Source: Candidatus Firestoneibacteriota bacterium
GTDB taxonomy: Bacteria; JACRDZ01
Length of the DNA: 5,549 nt
Reading direction: 5' to 3'
NCBI GenBank assembly: GCA_016212735.1
Contig: JACRDZ010000128.1
Span: forward strand, 1 to 5,549
The notes under the pieces were generated by a model. That model saw only the letters and a list, made by a program, of their open reading frames with translations. It did no database searches and was not told the DNA's origin. Position numbers and translations under genes: made by a program. Positions 1 to 5,549 of the stretch are shown in pieces; position 1 is the stretch's first letter, and every line of letters begins with the position of its first letter.

Positions 1-1
1 C

Positions 2-2221
2 GAAGCTGCAGAATTACCAATAGATATTCAAGAAAATATATTGCAAGCATATTCTAAATTGCAACAGGATGGATCTTATGACTCAATTTTTGTCGCTGTA
101 AGATCATCTGCTACTGCTGAAGATTTACCTTCTGCCTCTTTTGCCGGGATGCATGATAGCTTTTTATATGTTTCTAGCCCTGATGAGTTTTTAAATGCTT
201 GTCGCAAATGTTATGCTAGTTTATATACTGAAAGAGCTATTCGCTATAGAGAACATCACAAGATAAATCACCAAGATGTTAAAATGGCAATTGTTGTTCA
301 AAAAATGATAAGTAGTGATAATGGATGTTCAGGAGTGGCTTTCACTGTTGATATTGAAACGGGTTTTGAAAATGGTATAGTTATAAATTCCGTATATGGT
401 CTTGGCGAGGGGCTTGTTAAGGGATATTTAACACCTGATGAATATTTTCTTTTCAAACCCGCATTAGAAAAAGGGAATCTTCCAATACTTAGTCGTAGAT
501 TTGCTGCAAAAGATACAAAATATATTTGGTCTTTAAAGGATAATAGAATTATACCAAATAAACTTTCATTTGAACAACTCAATACTTTTTCTCTTCCAAA
601 TGATATTTTAATTTCGCTTGGTCAACAATGCCTTGCTATTGAAAAACACTTTAGCATAAAAGCAGGTAAATTTACCCCTATGGATATAGAATGGGTTCTT
701 GATAATAACAGCAAATTATGGATCGTGCAAGCAAGACCAATCACTACTTTTTCACAAAAAAAACCATATTTACGCACTTATATATTAAAAGAAAGATCAA
801 AAATAATAGTTACCGGACAAGCTATAGGGAAGAAAATTGGACAAGGTTCAGCTATTATCCTTTCAGATCCAAATCAAATAAGAGAATTTAAACATGGAAA
901 TGTATTAGTTACCGATATGACAGATCCTGCCTGGATGCCAATAATGAAAAAAGCTTCTGCAATTGTAACAAATAGAGGTGGGCGTACTTGTCATGCTGCT
1001 ATTGTTTCCAGGGAAATGGGTTTACCCTGTATTATTGGTACAACTAATGCGACAGAAGTTATTCGTTCTGGGCAATCAATTACTGTGTCATGCATAGATG
1101 GAGATGAAGGGAAAGTATTTGAAGGTCTTCTTAAATTTGAAGTAAAAGAAAAATATATTGATACTTCACCAACAAAAACAAAACTTATGTTTCTTACAGG
1201 GCTACCAGATGCAGCACTTGTTGCGTCTAATTTGCCAAGCGATGGGGTTGCAATGGGAAGAGAAGAATTTATTATATACTCGTATATTGGTATACACCCA
1301 TTTGCGTTTATTCAATATGAAGAAATGAAACAAGATATTAAATTATTAAGACAAATGGAGAAAAAATATACTTTACAAGGAGCTGATAAGATTCAGCAAA
1401 TTATTGATGTAATCGAACATCAAAGTAGAGGATATAAAGATAAAGTTGAATTTTTTGTTGAAAAATTGGCAGAAGGAATGGCTAAAATTGCAGCCTCAGT
1501 ATATCCTAAAGAAGTCTATATGAAATTATGTGATTTCAAAACTAATGAATTTCGAGCTTTGGTCGGAGGTTTTCTTTATGAACCAATTGATAATAATCCA
1601 ATGATAGGTTGGCGTAGCGCATCACGTTACTACTCTGAGAGATACCGTCCAGTATTTGAATTAGAATGTCGTGCTTTTAAACGTGTGCGAGAAGATATGG
1701 GTTTTTCAAATATGCATATAATGATTCCTTTTTGCCGTTCTGTAACTGAAGCTAAGAATGTAGTTGAAGCTTTACGTCAATGTGGAATTGTCCAGCATAA
1801 AGATGGATTATTGGTAACGGCTGAAACCGAGGTGCCATCAAGTGTAATTGAAGCAATAGAATTTGCAAAGATTTTTGATATGTTCAATATTGGTTCAAAT
1901 GATTTAGCACAAATGGTGCTTGGAACAGACAGAGATTCTGAGTTACTAGCTCATATTTTTGATGAAAGGAACCCTGCTGTATTAAAATTTATAAAAGAAG
2001 CTATTGACAAAATTCATTCAGTCCCGCATAAAATAATTAATGGCAAAGAAGTAAAAGTAAAAATTGGACTTACCGGGGTAGCTGTGTCTAATTATCCCGA
2101 ATTTGCTCGTTTTCTTATTGAAAATGGTATTGATTATATAGGGCTTGATCCAGATCCGGAAAGTTTTTTAAGCATGAGAGAGCGGATATTGGAAATTGAA
2201 CGTGAGATTGGATTAAGGTAA
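2..2221 (+). CDS. ppsA: Phosphoenolpyruvate synthase homologue with altered PEP/pyruvate site (5' partial)
   Basis: The frame is open from the first bases, so the true start lies upstream; by recalled alignment with E. coli PpsA (792 aa) about 95 residues are missing and 739 are present. PpsA normally converts ATP, pyruvate and water to PEP, AMP and phosphate through a phosphohistidine, in the cytoplasm. Domain order is canonical. The ATP-grasp domain (nt 2 to about 750) has VRSSATAEDLPSASFAG, SGVAFTVDIETGFE, GLGE, PMDIEW and VQARP. The swivelling domain has GGRTCHAA with the phospho-accepting His codon at 992-994. The C-terminal TIM barrel spans about nt 1170-2200. The first two domains look fully functional. 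The barrel is odd: Cys in the GICGQ motif is Thr (2072-2074), Arg in VRLSDFK is Lys (1523-1525), Asn in MMNVG is Leu (1193-1195), Thr in GSNDMTQ is Ala (1907-1909), and Asn of the NPD motif is Asp (2147-2149). The Arg of the REEF segment and the Glu of EVPS are kept. Family assignment is certain; PEP-forming activity is doubtful. Terminates with TAA. Confidence 0.95.
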   Translation, partial: EAAELPIDIQENILQAYSKLQQDGSYDSIFVAVRSSATAEDLPSASFAGMHDSFLYVSSPDEFLNACRKCYASLYTERAIRYREHHKINHQDVKMAIVVQKMISSDNGCSGVAFTVDIETGFENGIVINSVYGLGEGLVKGYLTPDEYFLFKPALEKGNLPILSRRFAAKDTKYIWSLKDNRIIPNKLSFEQLNTFSLPNDILISLGQQCLAIEKHFSIKAGKFTPMDIEWVLDNNSKLWIVQARPITTFSQKKPYLRTYILKERSKIIVTGQAIGKKIGQGSAIILSDPNQIREFKHGNVLVTDMTDPAWMPIMKKASAIVTNRGGRTCHAAIVSREMGLPCIIGTTNATEVIRSGQSITVSCIDGDEGKVFEGLLKFEVKEKYIDTSPTKTKLMFLTGLPDAALVASNLPSDGVAMGREEFIIYSYIGIHPFAFIQYEEMKQDIKLLRQMEKKYTLQGADKIQQIIDVIEHQSRGYKDKVEFFVEKLAEGMAKIAASVYPKEVYMKLCDFKTNEFRALVGGFLYEPIDNNPMIGWRSASRYYSERYRPVFELECRAFKRVREDMGFSNMHIMIPFCRSVTEAKNVVEALRQCGIVQHKDGLLVTAETEVPSSVIEAIEFAKIFDMFNIGSNDLAQMVLGTDRDSELLAHIFDERNPAVLKFIKEAIDKIHSVPHKIINGKEVKVKIGLTGVAVSNYPEFARFLIENGIDYIGLDPDPESFLSMRERILEIEREIGLR

Positions 2222-2293
2222 CGTTTATTAATACTCTAATAATAAATTAATTTCCTATTATATTGAATTTTGTATAGCTCTGGTACAGAATAT

Positions 2294-2299
2294 GAGGAG
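2294..2299 (+). promoter_or_regulatory. Ribosome binding site deciding a TTG start
   Basis: GAGGAG lies 8 nt before the TTG at 2308. An in-frame TGA at 2293-2295 blocks any earlier start, and the next in-frame Met falls inside the first membrane helix, so this site supports TTG as the real initiator. Confidence 0.75.
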
Positions 2300-2307
2300 A
2301 AATAGAC

Positions 2308-3765
2308 TTGAAGATAACTAAAAATAATAAAAAAGATAGTGAAACTAACTCTAATTCTCAATTAGAAACATCTAAACTTAAATCTTTAGTCTTTTACTTG
2401 TTAATGGTAATCGTGGGAGTCCTTTTTTTTCTTGCAGGGGCTATTGTTGAATCTTTTGTTAAGCAAAATGTACCGTCAATGCCTGAATGGCTTAAAAGTT
2501 TGTTAACATTCCCAATACCACTCGCAGGTGTTACTATTCTTTCGCATTTTGTACCACTTGCAATAAATTGGAGAGGAAAACCTAAACAAGAAGAAGAAAA
2601 AATAGAACGTGAAGCAGAAAAAATTGCTGAGAAAGTTAAACTAAAATTAGAACAAACATGTAACAACTGTATGGTTGTGGAAAATATTAAAGATAATAGC
2701 AGGTGGTGCCGTTGGCTTGGACCTATATCAGATGTCTATAAAACTCGAGATACTATACCATTGGTAGAATTCTTTAATGGTGTAAAAGAAATTGATATAT
2801 TGACACCAAATTTATGGGAAATCGCTGAAAATGATGATGTAATGAAGATCCTTCAAGAAAATGATAATGTTCGTTTAATGTCCCTCCATCCTGAGTGCTC
2901 ATCAGTATATCGCAGATACAATGATATGTTAGATGAACAAGGGCGACCTCCTAAAGATATAAAAGATAGAAAGGATTATCAACGTAAAATTCGCATGGGA
3001 TTGGATAATTTTCATGGGTGTAGGAAGGATAATAAAAAGAATAATTGGTTAATTAAGACATATACCTCTTATCCAGTAATAATGTTATATCGGGCTGATA
3101 ATAGGTTCCTTTTAAGTTTTCCATTAAAAGGTAATCGTGTAAAATATCAATTTCATTTGGATCTTAAACTCCCAGATAGAACTTTAGAAACTTTAGAAAA
3201 ACTAAAAGGCAAAAAAGGGGAAGATATTATCCCACCAGATATGGAACTTGGGGCAAAAGTTCAAAATGACCTTAAGTGTCATTTTGATGGAATTTTGAAA
3301 GAAGAAAAGACTATTCCATGGATACCACGCGCTGAAATTTTTGAAAAAATACTTGCTTTAAACCATCCTTCAATAATTAATTTGAATAATTGCATAAACA
3401 ATAGGAATATAACTAATAATAAAAGTTTAATTAAAAACAATAACCAAGCATTGAAAGACTTAATAAATAAAGATATATCTAATCTTACTGAAGAATATAA
3501 ATTAGATGAAAAGACCAAAAGTGCTATTATCGAAAATTTGTTGAAAATACTAGTATGCATTGAAGAAACAGTTTTGGAAGGAGATAATATTAACAATAAA
3601 CTAATCCAAAAATTATCTGATAACATATCAACAGATAAATTTGAATTTGAAGATTGCGCTGAAGTATTATATATCCTCAGAAAAAAAAATAATGCTATAA
3701 TACCTTTTAATTTTAATCAAATTTGGGAAAATATAAAGAATCATGCTGCAGAATGGGCAGGTTAA
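2308..3765 (+). CDS. Two-helix membrane protein with predicted PLD-like domain, function unknown
   Basis: I do not recognise a named family. The 485-residue product starts at TTG. Residues 1-25 are polar and Lys/Asn/Ser-rich; hydrophobic segments at about 27-47 and 65-86 are likely membrane helices. A charged Glu/Lys helix (about 92-116) follows, probably a short coiled coil, then Cys118-x-x-Cys121. Residues about 140-290 alternate strands and helices in a way that resembles one phospholipase-D-superfamily lobe: VKEIDILTPNLWE, then NVRLMSLHPECS, a helix with YRRYNDML, and a late pair of strands around YPVIMLYRADNRFLLSFPLKG. No HxKxxxxD motif is present, so if the fold call is right the domain is probably non-hydrolytic. 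An Asn-rich linker (about 357-380) leads to a helical C-terminus (about 381-485). The topology suggests a membrane-anchored cytoplasmic sensor or effector. It sits 86 nt after the PpsA homologue and 77 nt before the PanD-like gene. A run of nine A (3681-3689) lies near the 3' end. The gene itself is well supported; the fold is an inference. Confidence 0.85.
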   Translation: MKITKNNKKDSETNSNSQLETSKLKSLVFYLLMVIVGVLFFLAGAIVESFVKQNVPSMPEWLKSLLTFPIPLAGVTILSHFVPLAINWRGKPKQEEEKIEREAEKIAEKVKLKLEQTCNNCMVVENIKDNSRWCRWLGPISDVYKTRDTIPLVEFFNGVKEIDILTPNLWEIAENDDVMKILQENDNVRLMSLHPECSSVYRRYNDMLDEQGRPPKDIKDRKDYQRKIRMGLDNFHGCRKDNKKNNWLIKTYTSYPVIMLYRADNRFLLSFPLKGNRVKYQFHLDLKLPDRTLETLEKLKGKKGEDIIPPDMELGAKVQNDLKCHFDGILKEEKTIPWIPRAEIFEKILALNHPSIINLNNCINNRNITNNKSLIKNNNQALKDLINKDISNLTEEYKLDEKTKSAIIENLLKILVCIEETVLEGDNINNKLIQKLSDNISTDKFEFEDCAEVLYILRKKNNAIIPFNFNQIWENIKNHAAEWAG

Positions 3766-3827
3766 TTTTATTGATTATTAGTAATTAAACACATATTTTT
3801 TTAGAATTTTCAACATATATTAATTAA

Positions 3828-3833
3828 AAAGGG
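3828..3833 (+). promoter_or_regulatory. Ribosome binding site of the PanD-like gene
   Basis: AAAGGG lies 9 nt before the ATG at 3843. It is a modest match to the anti-Shine-Dalgarno sequence. An in-frame TAA directly precedes the ATG, so no earlier start is possible. Confidence 0.6.
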
Positions 3834-3842
3834 AAAACATAA

Positions 3843-4691
3843 ATGCAATCATTATTTTATCAATTCAAAAGAACTGCAATTCATAATATTTTAATTACTT
3901 CATCTATCTCGAATCCTAAAACAGACATTATAGAAGGGCTTGTACTACCTGAAAAATTAATGAAACTTGGAGATATAGTACCCTATGAGAGAATTTTGGT
4001 TACTAAACATAATGGAGATAATTGGATAAATCGTGTATATAGTTTTGCTATACCTGGTGATGGAGAAACAGTCGAAGCACGTGGTTCTCTATCGCATTTT
4101 TTAAAACCAGAGGAATGCTGTTGTATTATATCAGAAACATATTTTAATTCAAATCAATATAAAGCATATTGTACATACAATTTATCTATTCCAATAATTG
4201 ATATTAGATTTCATCCAGAAAATGATAACCAATTAAATAATTTTTCTTCTTTGAAAATAGCTTTAGAATTTCCAGATAAAATATTACATTGTGAAAAAAT
4301 TGATAAAGAGATATTAAACCAACGACAACATTTGCCAAGAATAATGCTTTCTAATCTGGTTTTTGGACTTAAAGTTTCAGAAATTGAACGGCAGTGCCTT
4401 GAAATGAATGCAGAACTTCCAGTTGAAATTATGAGTAAAACTGGTTTAGTTAAAAACCAAACTATTTTTGTTTTTAATGCAAGCAGAGGGGGGATATCAG
4501 CAGAAAGTTTTGTTGTACCGAATACACGAAATAATAATATAACAATTTCAGGAGCATTATCAAAAGTTGCAGATATAGATGATGTTATTTCCGAAGCAGC
4601 ATTTGTCATAACAAATAAAATATTAGAACCTACTATATTTAACGCAAAAAATAGTGTAACTATTCAGCACAAACATGAAAAAATATTTTAG
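3843..4691 (+). CDS. Tandem PanD-like (aspartate 1-decarboxylase fold) protein lacking the pyruvoyl-forming serine
   Basis: The 282-residue product is about twice the usual PanD length (E. coli PanD is 126 aa) and reads as two PanD-like double-psi beta barrels. Domain 1 (about 5-100) keeps a His equivalent to PanD His11 (H14), the LPEKLMKLGDIVPYE segment that matches PanD IDQDFLDAAGILENE, an Arg equivalent to Arg54 (R64), and ARGSLSH in place of VNGAAAH. Domain 2 (about 165-262) has LPRIMLSN like the PanD start, LPVEIMSKTGLVKNQ, FNASRGG, and ISGALSKVADIDDVI matching VNGAAAHCASVGDIV. PanD self-cleaves at Gly24-Ser25 to form the pyruvoyl cofactor. Domain 1 has Glu-Gly (or Gly-Leu if shifted one residue) there, and domain 2 has Met-Asn, so neither can make the cofactor by the known route. 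Domain 2 also lacks the Lys9, His11 and Arg54 equivalents. A binding or scaffold role is more likely than decarboxylation. There is no signal peptide or membrane helix, so it is probably cytoplasmic. Homology is read from recalled sequences and is convincing for both halves, more so for the C-terminal parts of each. Confidence 0.88.
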   Translation: MQSLFYQFKRTAIHNILITSSISNPKTDIIEGLVLPEKLMKLGDIVPYERILVTKHNGDNWINRVYSFAIPGDGETVEARGSLSHFLKPEECCCIISETYFNSNQYKAYCTYNLSIPIIDIRFHPENDNQLNNFSSLKIALEFPDKILHCEKIDKEILNQRQHLPRIMLSNLVFGLKVSEIERQCLEMNAELPVEIMSKTGLVKNQTIFVFNASRGGISAESFVVPNTRNNNITISGALSKVADIDDVISEAAFVITNKILEPTIFNAKNSVTIQHKHEKIF

Positions 4692-4730
4692 TTTTAACCC
4701 TCAAATTACGATATATTAAAATAAAATACG

Positions 4731-4735
4731 TGGGG
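4731..4735 (+). promoter_or_regulatory. Ribosome binding site deciding the transposase TTG start
   Basis: TGGGG ends 7 nt before the TTG at 4743. The codon just before that TTG is TAA in frame, and the next in-frame ATG (4836) would remove the N-terminal helix, so TTG with this site is the best start. Confidence 0.55.
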
Positions 4736-4742
4736 TAATTAA

Positions 4743-5549
4743 TTGAAAATAGAAAATATAGGCATCAATGCAACAATTGAGAAAGTAGAAAAATTTCTTA
4801 AAGAAGAAAAAGATATATCGTCATCAGTAAGATCAATGTTTGAATTGTTGCTTGTAATTGTAACATTGCTTGTCAATCGATTAAATCTTAACAGCCGTAA
4901 TAGCAGCAAGCCGCCATCGATAGATCGAAATAGAAAGCGTCCGGAAAAAGTAAAAGGAGAAAAGAAACCTGGCGGACAAAAAGGACATGATGGAATAACG
5001 CTAAAAAAAGTTGATAATCCGGATGAAATAGTTCATCTGGAAGTTGATAAAAGAACAATACCACATGGAGAATACAAAGAAGTCGGTTGTGAATCAAGGC
5101 AAATCATTGACATAAATATCAGGCGGCATGTAATAGAATATCGGGCTCAAATATTAGAAAGTGAAGACGGAAAGCAGTTTACAGCAAAGTTTCCTGAGAA
5201 TGTTACAAGACCTGTTCAATATGGGACAAAATTAAAAGCAACAGCAGTTAATATGTCACAGTATCAATTAATACCATATAATCGGATAGAAGAAGATTTT
5301 CAAGATAAAGGGATACCCGTCAGTGCCGGATCAATATGCAATTTTAATAAAGAGGCATACGATTCATTAGAGAAATTTGAAGAAATAGTAAAAAGAAAGC
5401 TGCTGGAGTCAGCGGTTCTTCACGGAGATGAAACAGGGATAAATTCCAATGGAGACCAGTATTGGCTACACAGCTTATCAAACAATTTATGGACATATTT
5501 TTATCCTCATAAAAAAAGAGGAAGTGAAGCAATGGATGAAATGGGGATA
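4743..5549 (+). CDS. IS66-family transposase (3' partial)
   Basis: 269 codons run open to the window end; IS66 transposases are usually about 450-550 aa, so roughly half is present. The enzyme is the DDE recombinase that cuts and joins the ends of the element. Recognisable parts in order: an N-terminal leucine-rich helix (about 10-50) of the IS66 leucine-zipper type, the NSRNSSKPPS motif (50-59), the basic KPGGQKGHDG segment (75-84), a region where the IS66 zinc ribbon normally lies (about 105-145), then the start of the catalytic core with VQYGTKLKATAV (158-169) and the first catalytic Asp in LHGDETG (D229, codon 5427-5429), followed by WLHS. The CxxC pairs of the usual zinc ribbon are absent; only a lone Cys116 remains in that region. 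Codons are visibly richer in G and C than in the three genes upstream, in line with recent transfer. Whether the second and third acidic residues are intact cannot be seen. Family call is very secure. Confidence 0.95.
   Translation, partial: MKIENIGINATIEKVEKFLKEEKDISSSVRSMFELLLVIVTLLVNRLNLNSRNSSKPPSIDRNRKRPEKVKGEKKPGGQKGHDGITLKKVDNPDEIVHLEVDKRTIPHGEYKEVGCESRQIIDINIRRHVIEYRAQILESEDGKQFTAKFPENVTRPVQYGTKLKATAVNMSQYQLIPYNRIEEDFQDKGIPVSAGSICNFNKEAYDSLEKFEEIVKRKLLESAVLHGDETGINSNGDQYWLHSLSNNLWTYFYPHKKRGSEAMDEMGI

Larger units (their letters stand above)
4692..5549 (+). mobile_element. IS66-family insertion sequence, left part
   Basis: The transposase begins only 51 nt after the stop of the PanD-like gene, so the left end of the element most likely lies in 4692-4742 or just inside the 3' end of that gene. 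I could not identify the terminal inverted repeat, because the partner end is outside the window, nor an 8-bp target duplication. The start coordinate given here is therefore a limit, not a measured boundary. No tnpA/tnpB accessory genes of classical IS66 precede the transposase, so it looks like the single-gene (ISBst12-like) type. Confidence 0.6.

Noticed and set aside
298..582. Open frame on the - strand inside the PEP synthase gene
   Set aside because: It lies wholly within a clearly conserved gene on the other strand and its product has no recognisable motif.
2..2221. Rifampicin phosphotransferase instead of PEP synthase
   Set aside because: That enzyme has its His domain at the C-terminus, after a substrate-binding domain; here the His domain is central and is followed by the PEP-type barrel.
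2223..2246. Possible hairpin TTTATTA / TAATAAA after the PEP synthase gene as a terminator
   Set aside because: The 7-bp stem is all A-T with a 10-nt loop and no following T tract; such matches are expected by chance in this composition.
2263..2293. Possible promoter in the gap before the second gene (TTGAAT followed by TACAGA or GAATAT)
   Set aside because: Spacing is 15 or 19 nt and the -10 matches are poor; AT-rich gaps give many such hits.
2394..2666. Open frame on the - strand opposite the membrane-helix region of the second gene
   Set aside because: It is a mirror of the hydrophobic and charged segments of the + strand gene, with no ribosome binding site or family resemblance seen.
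3279..3626. Open frame on the - strand with a hydrophobic product
   Set aside because: It mirrors the Asn/Lys-rich coding stretch of the + strand gene, which reads as Leu/Ile/Phe on the other strand.
3782..3825. Inverted pair TAATTAA / TTAATTA flanking a 30-nt loop upstream of the PanD-like gene
   Set aside because: The arms are short and A-T only, the loop is long, and there is no G-C clamp or riboswitch-like conserved core.
4211..4609. Open frame on the - strand inside the PanD-like gene
   Set aside because: The + strand frame shows PanD homology over the same region; the reverse product has none.
3843..4691. Active aspartate 1-decarboxylase of pantothenate synthesis
   Set aside because: Neither half has the Ser needed to form the pyruvoyl group, the protein is twice the usual length, and no other pantothenate gene is nearby.
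4888..5532. Two short open frames on the - strand inside the transposase (4888-5097 and 5344-5532)
   Set aside because: The + strand frame carries unmistakable IS66 motifs throughout, so these are shadows.

Overview
The window is AT-rich (by eye about 30% G+C). It carries four protein genes, all on the + strand; the first and last are cut by the window edges. No rRNA, tRNA or CRISPR array is visible. The low G+C, the TTG starts and an IS66-type transposase with degenerate zinc-ribbon cysteines would fit an AT-rich anaerobic bacterium, possibly of the sulfate-reducing Desulfobacterota kind. That taxonomic guess is weak and rests on general resemblance only.

Layout. (1) Positions 2-2221 hold most of a phosphoenolpyruvate synthase (PpsA) homologue that lacks about 95 N-terminal residues to the window edge. 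Its ATP-grasp domain and phosphohistidine domain look intact. Its C-terminal pyruvate/PEP barrel has lost several catalytic residues, including the cysteine general acid (now Thr). (2) Positions 2308-3765 hold a 485-residue protein with two N-terminal membrane helices, a short charged coiled coil, a probable phospholipase-D-like fold without HKD motifs, and a helical C-terminus. (3) Positions 3843-4691 hold a 282-residue protein that reads as two tandem aspartate-1-decarboxylase (PanD)-like double-psi barrels, both without the Gly-Ser processing site that makes the pyruvoyl cofactor. (4) Positions 4743 to the end hold the N-terminal half of an IS66-family transposase, with base composition visibly richer in G+C than its neighbours.

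How they may work together. Genes 1-3 run in one direction with gaps of 86 and 77 nt and no convincing terminator between them, so they could form one transcription unit. Two of the three resemble central-metabolism enzymes (PEP synthase and aspartate decarboxylase) in which the residues for the classical reaction are lost, and the third is a membrane-anchored protein of unknown function. This is not an ordinary gluconeogenesis or pantothenate operon. I infer a possible accessory system in which a phosphohistidine enzyme is aimed at a new acceptor and a pseudo-PanD protein serves as a binding or scaffold partner, perhaps signalling to the membrane protein. The insertion sequence just downstream suggests a mobile or remodelled neighbourhood. 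The active-site losses are read directly from the sequence; the system-level function is inference.
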